Shown here: one piece after another, positions 17,824-25,762 of the stretch
Layout: each line of letters begins with the position of its first letter
Position numbering within the stretch: position 1 is the stretch's first letter
Source: Mesorhizobium sp.
GTDB taxonomy: Bacteria; Pseudomonadota; Alphaproteobacteria; Rhizobiales; Rhizobiaceae
Assembly (NCBI RefSeq): GCF_004963255.1
Contig: NZ_SUGA01000031.1
Location: 1 to 64,000 of the forward strand
Direction: 5' to 3'
Length of the DNA: 64,000 bases
The notes under the pieces: generated by a model
Databases searched by the model: none
Told to the model about the DNA's origin: nothing
The model's input: only the letters and a program-made list of their open reading frames with translations
Made by a program: the position numbers and the translations under genes

Positions 17824-18596
17824 CAACGGCCTCCCATGTCGAGCAGGTCGCGCAGCGCCGCAGCCACGCTGAGCGCCGTCAGCGCCGACGTCTTCGGATT
17901 GCCCGGCGAAGGTGTGTTGGCGAGGCGGAAAGCGGCGGTGCCGGCCGCGCTCTCGGCCTCGATTTCATGCGTGTTGCCGGCTGCCTTCGGATCGGCGATC
18001 GCGCGCACGGTGACCTTGTCGGCGCCAACTGCCAGCGCCACAGCGAAGGCGGCGTTCAGGTTCTTCGGATAGGCCCTCGCCGCTTCCTGGGGCGTGCCCT
18101 CGAACAGAGTCACTGCTTCTTGCCCGGCGGACAGGCCGAGGGCCGCAAGCTCCGCCTTCCAGGCTGCCGGCGGCTTGCGCGAGGTGTAGCGCACCCGCGC
18201 GTCGGGAAGCGCCGCTATGGCGCGGAGATAGTCGAGGCCGCCCAGGGCGCCGGCGGGCAGGACGAAGCGCGTGCCGCCGATGCTGCCGGCGGCGGCGAGG
18301 CGTGTCTGAAGCGCAGCGTCGGCGAGAGCGCCGACCGAGGCGATGACGGTCGGGATACCGGCTTCGAGCAGTGCCGGCACATAAGCGGCGACGGCCTCCT
18401 GGCCCGCCGCTTCGACCACGGCTGCGGGGCGCGCGTGGGTCAACAGATCGAGCCGGGTGACCGCCCTGACATTCGCCGGCAATACGGGGCTGGCGCCTTC
18501 GCGCAGGAGCACCACCCAATCGACCGCGTGCGCTGGAAAAGCCGTCACGATGTCACGCGCGATCGCGCCATAACCGATGAGACCAAGCGTCGTCAT
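17823..18596 (-). CDS. Aspartate-dehydrogenase-family protein (NadX-like)
   Basis: The 257-residue protein has an N-terminal Rossmann motif GLIGYGAIA (5-13) and the family blocks VLPAGALGGLDYLRAIA, YPKNLNAAFAVALA and HEIEAESAAGTAAFRLANTPSPGNPKTSALTALS. These match L-aspartate dehydrogenase. The known reaction is NAD(P)-linked interconversion of aspartate with iminoaspartate. In a catabolic operon it may instead deaminate or aminate a related amino acid. It is second in the operon, 9 nt after the cupin gene. Confidence 0.85.
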   Translation of the reverse strand: MTTLGLIGYGAIARDIVTAFPAHAVDWVVLLREGASPVLPANVRAVTRLDLLTHARPAAVVEAAGQEAVAAYVPALLEAGIPTVIASVGALADAALQTRLAAAGSIGGTRFVLPAGALGGLDYLRAIAALPDARVRYTSRKPPAAWKAELAALGLSAGQEAVTLFEGTPQEAARAYPKNLNAAFAVALAVGADKVTVRAIADPKAAGNTHEIEAESAAGTAAFRLANTPSPGNPKTSALTALSVAAALRDLLDMGGR

Positions 18597-18605
18597 CGGG
18601 CTGCT

Positions 18606-19142
18606 TCAGGGGTTTCGGCTCAGGGGATCGAACTTGTCCACGATGTCGGCGCCGAAGACCGTCTTGCGCTCGATCTCCAGCACGTTTTCCGGGCGCGGGA
18701 AGTTGGACGGCACACGCTCGCCCGGCTTGCGCGGCTTGCCGATGAGGCGGAAGAAGTCCTCGAGCCCATTGGGCACGATCAGCCAAATCCAACGAAGCTG
18801 TGTCTCGCCGTCGTTGATGAACATGTGCCTGACATTCTTCGGCAGGAACACCACGCTGTCGGGCCGTATCGGATACTCCTTGCCTTCGACGACGGCGCGG
18901 CCATGGCCTTCGATCACATAGATCGCCTCCTCGTTGCGGTCATGCGTGTGTTCACGCACGTAACCGCCGGGCGCGACCGACTGCGTGCCGAGCGCGAACG
19001 GGTGCTCCATGCCGACGATATGGGGCGCCAGCGCGACATCGATATGGCCGTTCGCCGGCACCGGCTGCCAATAGCTTTCGCGCGTTTCGGACCCGGAAAT
19101 ATGAATGCCGGAAGGAGCAGGTGGAAGGTGGGTGTCGTCCAT
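18606..19142 (-). CDS. Cupin-domain protein
   Basis: The 178-residue protein has one cupin beta-barrel. Motif 1 is GGYVREHTHDRNEEAIYVIEG, with the metal-binding His/His/Glu set, and motif 2 is PDSVVFLPKNVRHMFIND with a further His. Metal-dependent isomerase, dioxygenase or sensing roles are all possible. ATG 19142 is the last start consistent with the fold; upstream codons are open but lie in the promoter region. It heads the cupin / AspDH / hydrolase / B12-mutase operon, 80 nt downstream of operator site 4. Confidence 0.88.
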   Translation of the reverse strand: MDDTHLPPAPSGIHISGSETRESYWQPVPANGHIDVALAPHIVGMEHPFALGTQSVAPGGYVREHTHDRNEEAIYVIEGHGRAVVEGKEYPIRPDSVVFLPKNVRHMFINDGETQLRWIWLIVPNGLEDFFRLIGKPRKPGERVPSNFPRPENVLEIERKTVFGADIVDKFDPLSRNP

Positions 19143-19221
19143 GGCTCTGCCTGTCGGAAGGGGCTGCAAGTGAGCATGCGGGAGAATGCCGCTCACCGAA
19201 CGGAGCGTATAACGCAAAAAC

Positions 19222-19229
19222 TGTCGACA
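19222..19229. promoter_or_regulatory. Putative GntR operator, site 4
   Basis: The core TGTCGACA lies within ACTGTCGACACA, a slightly degraded copy of the AGTGTCGACACT palindrome. It sits between the divergent cupin operon (start 19142) and the flavoprotein gene (start 19295). A partial half-site (AGTAGACAG) follows a few bases on. Confidence 0.65.
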
Positions 19230-19294
19230 CAATAGTAGACAGATTTAATTTCCCGAACCTATAGTGACGCCGCGATGACAGCAGAGGGACCGCA

Positions 19295-20899
19295 ATGGGC
19301 GAATTCGACGTTCTGGTTATCGGTTCGGGATCGGCGGCCTGTTCGGCGGCGTTGCGGGCCGCCAGGGGCGGTCTCAAGGTGCTGGTGATCGAAAAGAGCG
19401 AGTGGCTGGGCGGCACTTCGGCCATGTCTGGGGCCGGGGTCTGGATACCCGCCAACCATCTGGCGGCGGGCGCCGGGGTTGCCGACAGCCGCGAAGATGC
19501 GCTGAGCTATCTGCGCGCCGTGGCGCCGCAGGGCTGGGCGCGCAAGGAAGATGCGCTCTGGAGCGCCTTCGTCAGGGCCGCTCCCGATATGTTGCGGTTC
19601 CTGGCCGACAACACGGCTCTCGACTTTCGCCTGGTCAACGAGCCGGATCCCTTCGCCGAAGCGCCGGGCGGCAAGCTTTTCGGCCGCATGGTCTCGCCGA
19701 GGCCGCTCAGCCGCCGCATCCTGGGCAAATTTGCGCCGCGCCTGCGCCGCTCCACTTTGCCGCACAGCTTCAGCTATCAGGAGGTCGTCGATCTCGACCT
19801 CTATCATCACCCCATCCGCGCCGGCCTCAGGCTGTGGCCGAGGCTGCTTTGGCGGTGGCTGACGAATTCGGGCGGGCAGGGCACGGCCCTCATGACCGGG
19901 CTCATCAGGGGCTGCCTGGACGCGGGCGTCGCCTTTCAGCTGGAAACGCGCGCCGTGAGTCTGCTTCAGGAATCGGACTCGCGCGTGATCGGCGCCGAGG
20001 TTGAGTGCGAGGGCCAGCGCTTGGAGCTTCTGGCGCGGCGTGGCGTGATCATCGCGACGGGTGGCTTTGAGTGGGATGCCGAGATGCGGGCCCGCCATTT
20101 TCCCGGTCCGCTGGATCGTATCGGCAGCCCTCCCACCAATGAAGGCGACGGCCAGAAGCTTGCCGCTTCCGTCGGCGCGGAACTGGATCGCATGGACCAG
20201 GCGAATGTCTATCCCTGCCTGCCGACGCGCTATCGGGGCAAGCCGCATGGCCTGCCGATGACCTTTCAGGCCGAGCCGCATTCGATCGTGGTGAACCGCG
20301 ATGCGAAGCGCTTCGTCAGCGAGAATGATTTCAACATCGGCGAGGCGATCGATGCGCGCGGGGCGGACGGCGCGCCGGTGAACCTGCCGTGTTATCTCAT
20401 CGGCGACCACCGTTTCCTGAAAACATCGCTGCCGTTCCGCTGGTATGCCTCCTACGAACGTCAATGGCTCAAGAGGGCCGACACGATCGGTGGCCTCGCC
20501 GCAAAGCTCGGACTGCCGGCGGCGGCGCTCGAAGACACGATCGCCCGCTGGAACGGGTTTTGCGCCAAGGGACGCGACGAGGATTTCCGCCGCGGCGAGA
20601 ACGGCTGGGAGGATTACAAGGCGCACGGTCCCGAGAACCGCCTGAAGCCGATCGACAAGCCGCCCTATATCGGCATGACGATAAACCGCTCGATCCTCGG
20701 CACAAAGGGCGGTGCCCGCACCAACGAGCGGGCGCAAGTGCTGAGGCCGGACGGCTCGATCATTCCCGGGCTCTACGCGGCGGGGCTTGCCATGGCCAAT
20801 CCGATCGGCACGCGCGCCGTGGGAGCCGGCACGACCCTCGGCCCGAACATGACCTGGGGCTTCATCGCCGCCGAAACCATCCTTCACCAGAACCGATGA
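19295..20899 (+). CDS. FAD-binding dehydrogenase (3-ketosteroid-delta1-dehydrogenase / fumarate-reductase flavoprotein family)
   Basis: The 534-residue protein starts with VLVIGSGSAACSAALRA (GSGSAA at 10-15), an acidic strand end in VLVIEKSEWLGGTSAMSG, a central RGVIIATGGFEWD loop, and a C-terminal GTRAVGAGTTLGPNMTWGFIAAE that closes the FAD site. This layout fits the FAD_binding_2 group acting on alpha,beta C-C bonds next to a carbonyl. AGAGGGA precedes the ATG. Divergent from the cupin operon across operator site 4, it may introduce or remove a double bond in the shared pathway. The substrate is unknown and need not be a steroid. Confidence 0.88.
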   Translation: MGEFDVLVIGSGSAACSAALRAARGGLKVLVIEKSEWLGGTSAMSGAGVWIPANHLAAGAGVADSREDALSYLRAVAPQGWARKEDALWSAFVRAAPDMLRFLADNTALDFRLVNEPDPFAEAPGGKLFGRMVSPRPLSRRILGKFAPRLRRSTLPHSFSYQEVVDLDLYHHPIRAGLRLWPRLLWRWLTNSGGQGTALMTGLIRGCLDAGVAFQLETRAVSLLQESDSRVIGAEVECEGQRLELLARRGVIIATGGFEWDAEMRARHFPGPLDRIGSPPTNEGDGQKLAASVGAELDRMDQANVYPCLPTRYRGKPHGLPMTFQAEPHSIVVNRDAKRFVSENDFNIGEAIDARGADGAPVNLPCYLIGDHRFLKTSLPFRWYASYERQWLKRADTIGGLAAKLGLPAAALEDTIARWNGFCAKGRDEDFRRGENGWEDYKAHGPENRLKPIDKPPYIGMTINRSILGTKGGARTNERAQVLRPDGSIIPGLYAAGLAMANPIGTRAVGAGTTLGPNMTWGFIAAETILHQNR

Positions 20900-21058
20900 T
20901 CGCTCCGGGGCGAATGCGCATCGTCGGCGGTGTCCGGCCGGCCTGAGTGCGTGTCCTGTCGACGGCCGGCTCGGGGAAAGTCGATTTCTCGTGAGTGGTT
21001 CATGACCTGTGCAGGCGAGCCCGGCCGCTCTCCTGCTCTAACTTCAGCGTCGCCGGCC

Positions 21059-22414
21059 TCAAACGCTCTCGAGATAGGTCTCGATCTCGAAGTCGCTGAC
21101 ATTCAGCGCGAACGTGTTCAGTTCCTGGCGCTTGCAGGCGACAAAGGCGTCGCGCAGCACGTTCGGGAAAATCTCGGCGACGCGCGGACCGGCCTCGAAG
21201 GCAGCGATGGCCGAAGCCCAGTCCGGCGGCAGCTTGGCGAGCGTCAGCCCCTGGCCTTCGCCGCCTGTCGGCTCGCCGGGCGAGAGCTGGCGCTCGATGC
21301 CGATCAACGCCGCGCCGAGGATCGCCGCCAGCACCAGATAGGGATTGGCATCGGCGCCGGAGACGCGATGCTCGATGCGGCGTGCAGCCGAAGGTCCGCC
21401 TGGAATGCGGATCGCCACCATGCGGTTCTCGTAGCCCCAGGCGACGGCGGTCGGCGCGTAGGATCTCGGCCGCAGCCGGCGGTAGGAATTGAAATGCGGC
21501 GCGAACACCAGCGTGCTCTCGGCCATCGCGGCAAGCAGGCCGCCGACCGCGTGGCGCATGGTGTCGGAGCCCTGGTCGGAGCCGTCGTCGAAGATGTTGC
21601 GGCCGTCCCTGTCGAGCACGCTGAAATGCACATGAAAACCGTTGCCGGCGCGCTCGCCATAGGGCTTGGCCATGAAGCAGGCGGAGAAGCCATGCTTGCG
21701 GGCGATGCCCTTCACGGTACGCTTGAACAGCACCGCATCGTCGGCGGCGCGCAAGGCGTCGGGCACATGGTTCAAATTGATCTCGAACTGGCCGACGCCG
21801 TTCTCGGCGATCGCAGTGTCGACCGGAATGTCCTGCATGCGGCAGGCTTCGTAGATATCGTGGATGAAGGCCTCGAAATCGTCGACCTCGTCGATCGAGA
21901 GCGCCGCGTCGGAATCGAGGCGCCTGCCGGTGACAGGTGAAACAGGGCCGACGGGCCGCTGCGAGGTCGGGTCGACAAGATAGAATTCGAGCTCGGTCGC
22001 GGTGACGGGCGTCAGGCCGAGCGCGGCGTAGCGGTCGAGGATGCGGGCCAGCGCGCGGCGCGGATCGCCAAGATAGGGCGCGCCGCTGTCATCCGCCAGC
22101 CAGAGCGGCAGCAGCGCGGTCGGATGGGCCGTCCAGTTGACGGGCAGTATGCCCCGCCCCGTCCAGTGGCAAAGCCCGTCGGCATCGCCGGTCGAGAAGA
22201 CCTGGGCGTTGCCTTCTATATCCTCGCCCCAGATGTCGAGGCCGATGGCCGAGTAAGGCATGCGCAGCTTGCCTTCGAGCGCCTTGCGCGCCTGCTCGAC
22301 CGGAATGCGCTTGCCGCGCATGATGCCGTTCAGGTCGCACACCGCCGCCCTCAGGCTCTGGATGTCCTTCCTGCTTGCAAGCCAGTTCAAAACGTCCGCA
22401 ATCGCATCGCTCAA
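21059..22414 (-). CDS. Glutamine-synthetase-family protein (gamma-glutamyl-amine ligase type)
   Basis: The 451-residue protein has GS motifs VTATELEFYLVDP, NGVGQFEINLNHVPD, KPYGERAGNGFHVHFSVLD, FAPHFNSYRRLRPRSYAPTAVAWGYENR and ADANPYLVLAAIL. It is shorter at the N-terminus than assimilatory GlnA and lacks an adenylylation-loop tyrosine that I can identify, as in PuuA/GlnA3-like enzymes that glutamylate amines. The start is TTG 22414, with AGGGG about 8 nt upstream. Convergent with the flavoprotein gene and downstream of a GntR gene on the same strand; the amine substrate is unknown. Confidence 0.88.
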   Translation of the reverse strand: MSDAIADVLNWLASRKDIQSLRAAVCDLNGIMRGKRIPVEQARKALEGKLRMPYSAIGLDIWGEDIEGNAQVFSTGDADGLCHWTGRGILPVNWTAHPTALLPLWLADDSGAPYLGDPRRALARILDRYAALGLTPVTATELEFYLVDPTSQRPVGPVSPVTGRRLDSDAALSIDEVDDFEAFIHDIYEACRMQDIPVDTAIAENGVGQFEINLNHVPDALRAADDAVLFKRTVKGIARKHGFSACFMAKPYGERAGNGFHVHFSVLDRDGRNIFDDGSDQGSDTMRHAVGGLLAAMAESTLVFAPHFNSYRRLRPRSYAPTAVAWGYENRMVAIRIPGGPSAARRIEHRVSGADANPYLVLAAILGAALIGIERQLSPGEPTGGEGQGLTLAKLPPDWASAIAAFEAGPRVAEIFPNVLRDAFVACKRQELNTFALNVSDFEIETYLESV

Positions 22415-22638
22415 TTTCCAGCCCCTTTTTAGGTGCTGTAGCCTTTGCAGGCTACGATATCCAATTTTCAGCTTGTGAGTTTATGAAGGCCGTATCGGCT
22501 GGCGCCGAAAGGCTTTTCTTCATTTTTTCAAGTCACTAGCTGGGATATCGGGCGGCATTTCAGGTCCATTTTCGCGATCTGCGATCGCAACATAGCGATA
22601 CAGCCGGCGAAAGCCAAGCCGGATTCGGCGTGTGTTGG

Positions 22639-23337
22639 CTAGTGACGAAGTTCGGGAAACTTCACCTGCCCGAGGATATGCGTGGCGCCCTCTTCGATGT
22701 CGCGCACGATCGCCGCCCGCGCCCGCTCGCCATCGCGAGCCTCGATCGCCGCGACGACCTCCTCGTGGTAATCGATGCCGAGAATGCCGGCGAGATCATC
22801 CTCGAAACCGATATGCAGGTTTCGCAGGAAAGGCCCAACCTGCATCCACACCGTCTCGATGAGGAAGATCATCTGTTCATTGCCGCAATGGCGATAGACC
22901 CCGAATTTGAAGTCGTGGTTCTTGCGCAGATAGTTTTCGATCCCGCCATTGCGGGCGGCCTCGGTGAGCTCGGCGCAGTGGCGCCGGATCGCGCGCAGAT
23001 TGTTGCCGTTGATGCGTTTCGTCGCGAGCTCGGTCGCGGTGCCCTCCAGGATGGTGCGCACCGCGGTCAATTGCGCAAACCGATCGGCGGAGATCAGAGG
23101 CACCTCGACGCTGCCGTTCGGCATCGGGCTCAGCGCCCGCAGCGCCTGCAGCCGGGTGAAGGCGCTGCGCACCGGCATGTCGCTGGTGCCGAGTTCCTTG
23201 GCGAGCTTGCGCGAGGTCAGCTTCTGGCCAGGCTGCAACTGTCCGGACATAAGGGCCCGAACGAGCTCCAGATAGACTTTCTCATGCAGTGGAACGGTAT
23301 CGACAGCGGTCAGTCCGATTCGCGATTTGTCGGCCAT
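22639..23337 (-). CDS. GntR-family transcriptional regulator (FCD-type)
   Basis: The 232-residue regulator has a winged HTH with LTSRKLAKELGTSDMPVRSAFTRLQALRAL and a helical FCD-like ligand domain ending in HYIL-like helices before KFPELRH. The HTH reads SDMPVRSAFTRL where most relatives have SxTPVREAL. I chose ATG 23337; an ATG 25 codons upstream (23412) is also open but adds a low-complexity N-terminus. It lies 224 nt upstream of the GS-like gene on the same strand. Its targets may be that gene or the divergent sugar-acid genes. Confidence 0.88.
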   Translation of the reverse strand: MADKSRIGLTAVDTVPLHEKVYLELVRALMSGQLQPGQKLTSRKLAKELGTSDMPVRSAFTRLQALRALSPMPNGSVEVPLISADRFAQLTAVRTILEGTATELATKRINGNNLRAIRRHCAELTEAARNGGIENYLRKNHDFKFGVYRHCGNEQMIFLIETVWMQVGPFLRNLHIGFEDDLAGILGIDYHEEVVAAIEARDGERARAAIVRDIEEGATHILGQVKFPELRH

Positions 23338-23495
23338 TGGCTCTGCGTTGCTTCGTCGTCCTGAAAGCTGCTTCGTCGCTCTATCCGCCGGGGGGACAGG
23401 TTCCGATGGCATTGGGGCGCACGATAGACGGTTAACGCTCGCTGCCGCAAGGGAGCGCGCGTCCGTCCCCCAACCGCGTCATTGCGACTGCGACG

Positions 23496-24278
23496 TTATC
23501 GGACCCCGATCCCCGCCAAAAGGCCGCCATCTATCCTGTAGTCGGCCCCAGTGCAGAAGCTTGCCTTGGACGAGCACAGGAACGCGATCAGTTCCGCCAC
23601 TTCCTCCGGCTCGCCGATGCGGCCAAGCGGATGCGCTTCGCCGAAGCGTTTGAAAGCAGCTTCGACATCCGCATTGGGATCGTCGGCGCGGGCGGCGCGT
23701 TCGAGGATCGGAGTGCGGACGGATCCCGGACTGACGGAGTTCACGCGGATGCCCTTTCGGGCATAGTCGAGCGCCAGCGAGCGCGTCAGCGTGTGGATGG
23801 CGCCCTTGGTGGTAGCGTAGGCTGCGACATTCTCCTGGCAGGCGGTGCCCTGCACCGAGGCGACGTTGACGATGGCGCCGCCGCCGCGCTTGATCATCTC
23901 CGGTATGCCGAAACGGGCGGTGAGGTAGATCGATCCGACATTGACCGACATTGCCCGGTTCCAGGTCTCGAAATCCGTCGTCGTGGCCGTGCCGTAAGGA
24001 TGCACGGCCGCCGAATTGACGATGACGTCCAGCCCGCCGAATTTTTCGACGCCGTCGGCGATCGCCCTCTCGACCTGGTCGGGCACGGCAACGTCCGTGG
24101 CGAGCACGAGCGCGGCGGCGCCCGCGCGGTTGAGCTCGGCCTGCAGCATCGCGTTGGCGGCCTGGTCGATGCCCAGCGCGATGATTGCGGCGCCGCCTTC
24201 GGCAAGACGGCGCGCGGTTGCCTCGGCGATGCCGGTCGTTCCCGTCACCAGGGCAACCTTGCCGTCGAAATCGTTCAT
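23496..24278 (-). CDS. Short-chain dehydrogenase/reductase, sugar-acid type
   Basis: The 260-residue SDR has VTGTTGIAEATARRLAEGG (a variant TGxxxGI cofactor loop), DVIVNSAAVHPYG instead of NNAG, the catalytic YATTKGA segment and FCTGADYRIDGG at the end. AGGAG precedes ATG 24278. It is divergent from mannonate dehydratase, which suggests it is the oxidoreductase partner that interconverts mannonate and fructuronate or a similar hexonate (inference from neighbourhood). Confidence 0.87.
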   Translation of the reverse strand: MNDFDGKVALVTGTTGIAEATARRLAEGGAAIIALGIDQAANAMLQAELNRAGAAALVLATDVAVPDQVERAIADGVEKFGGLDVIVNSAAVHPYGTATTTDFETWNRAMSVNVGSIYLTARFGIPEMIKRGGGAIVNVASVQGTACQENVAAYATTKGAIHTLTRSLALDYARKGIRVNSVSPGSVRTPILERAARADDPNADVEAAFKRFGEAHPLGRIGEPEEVAELIAFLCSSKASFCTGADYRIDGGLLAGIGVR

Positions 24279-24350
24279 GGACAAAACTCCTGCAATGATG
24301 GACGAAAGCGCCTGTCAGTGGTTCGTCGCAAGGCGCCGCGATCCCCTGAT

Positions 24351-24380
24351 TTGACGGCCATTGTCATCCGACAATATGGT
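24351..24380 (+). promoter_or_regulatory. Candidate promoter with overlapping dyad upstream of uxuA
   Basis: TTGACG (24351-24356) and TATGGT (24375-24380) are spaced 18 nt apart, a plausible vegetative promoter for uxuA. A 6-bp dyad ATTGTC-ATCC-GACAAT (24360-24375) lies exactly between them, as expected for a repressor site. It is about 130 nt from the uxuA start. Confidence 0.4.
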
Positions 24381-24508
24381 CGATCGCAACCACGCTGAGC
24401 GCTCGCGCCGAAATGGGTTCGGTCCGATGCGGCTTTACGTCTTTGTTTTGATGCATGGCGGCCGTTCAGATACGACACGGATTAAAACGCATGCTTTGGG
24501 AGGCAGTC

Positions 24509-25693
24509 ATGGAACAATGCTGGCGCTGGTACGGCCCGAACGACCCGGTCACGCTCGACCACATCAAGCAGGCGGGGGCGACTGGTATCGTCACGGCGCT
24601 GCACGACATCTATGACGGCAGCGCCTGGCCGCTCGACGCCATTCTCGAACGCAAGCGCATCATCGAGGCGGCGGGGCTGACATGGTCGGTGGTGGAGAGC
24701 ATTCCGGTCCACAACTCGATCAAGACGGGGACACCCGAGCGGGAGCGCTACGCCGGGTGGTACAGGGACACGATCCGGGCGCTGGCCAAGGCCGGCATCT
24801 CGACGATCTGCTACAACTTTATGCCGGTGGTGGACTGGACGCGAACCGATCTCACGTACCGGCTGCCGACCACCGGCTACGCATTGCGCTTCGATGCGCT
24901 CGACTTCGCCGCCTACGACGTCTTTGTGCTGAAGCGGCCGAATGCCGAGGCGAGCTACGGTCCGGAGCGCCTCAAGGAGGCGGAAGCACGACTGAAGACT
25001 CTGAGCAACGATGACATCGAGAAAATAGAGCGCAATCTGATCGCCGGCCTGCCGGCCACCGAGCGCACCTACAATCGCGAGACGATGCGCCAGGCGCTTG
25101 CCGACTATGCCGCGATCGGTCCGGCCGAACTGCGCGCCAACCTCGCCTGGTTCCTGAAGGAGATCATTCCGGCCGCCGAAGAAGTCGGCGCGCGCATGTG
25201 CATCCATCCCGACGATCCGCCCTTCTCGCTCTACGGTTTGCCGCGCGTGGTTTCCACGGCGGAAGACGCGCGCTTCATCGTGGGAACGGTCGACAGCCCG
25301 TCGAACGGACTGACTTTCTGCACCGGCTCCTACGGCGTGCGCGCCGACAACGACCTGGTCGCGATGATCGAGGAGTTCGGACCGAAGATCCATTTCGCGC
25401 ATCTGCGCAATGTGACGCGCGAGGCGGATGGCTCGTTCTACGAGGCCGAGCATCTGGAAGGCTCGACCGACATGGCCGAAGTCATCCTGGCGCTGATGAA
25501 GGAGGAGGCGCGCCGGCGCAAGGAAGGCCGGTCCGACTGGCGCATCCCGATGCGGCCGGACCATGGCCATCTGCTCGCCGATGATATCGGCAAGACCAGG
25601 ATCAATCCCGGCTATTCGCTGATCGGCAGGCTGAAAGGCCTTGCCGAGTTGCGCGGCATCATGCGCGCCGTGGAGCGGTTCGAACTCGCCTGA
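24509..25693 (+). CDS. uxuA: Mannonate dehydratase
   Basis: The 394-residue protein begins EQCWRWYGPNDPVTLDHIKQAGATGIVTALHDI and contains SVVESIPVHNSIKTG, YNFMPVVDWTRTDL, GARMCIHPDDPPFSLYGLPRVVST and MRPDHGHLLADDI, all strongly conserved in UxuA. The metal-binding Cys/His cluster (CIHPDD and RPDHGH) is intact. It dehydrates D-mannonate to 2-keto-3-deoxygluconate in glucuronate breakdown. GGGAGG precedes the ATG. Kinase and aldolase for the product are not in the window. Confidence 0.95.
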   Translation: MEQCWRWYGPNDPVTLDHIKQAGATGIVTALHDIYDGSAWPLDAILERKRIIEAAGLTWSVVESIPVHNSIKTGTPERERYAGWYRDTIRALAKAGISTICYNFMPVVDWTRTDLTYRLPTTGYALRFDALDFAAYDVFVLKRPNAEASYGPERLKEAEARLKTLSNDDIEKIERNLIAGLPATERTYNRETMRQALADYAAIGPAELRANLAWFLKEIIPAAEEVGARMCIHPDDPPFSLYGLPRVVSTAEDARFIVGTVDSPSNGLTFCTGSYGVRADNDLVAMIEEFGPKIHFAHLRNVTREADGSFYEAEHLEGSTDMAEVILALMKEEARRRKEGRSDWRIPMRPDHGHLLADDIGKTRINPGYSLIGRLKGLAELRGIMRAVERFELA

Positions 25694-25762
25694 GAGGCGG
25701 ACGCAGGAGCGTTTGGCAAGGGGTCGTGACCCGGCGGGGTCGCCGCTGAACCGGGCTGCCGC

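Noticed and set aside
19143..19294. Cobalamin riboswitch in the leader of the B12-mutase operon
   Set aside because: The leader is about 80 nt and lacks a B12-box-like GCCACTG element and the needed helices; only the operator dyad is visible.
22415..22638. GATATC-containing repeats (around 22456 and 22542, and near 41050) as a shared GS operator
   Set aside because: The shared core is only six bases with no conserved flanks, too weak to separate from chance.
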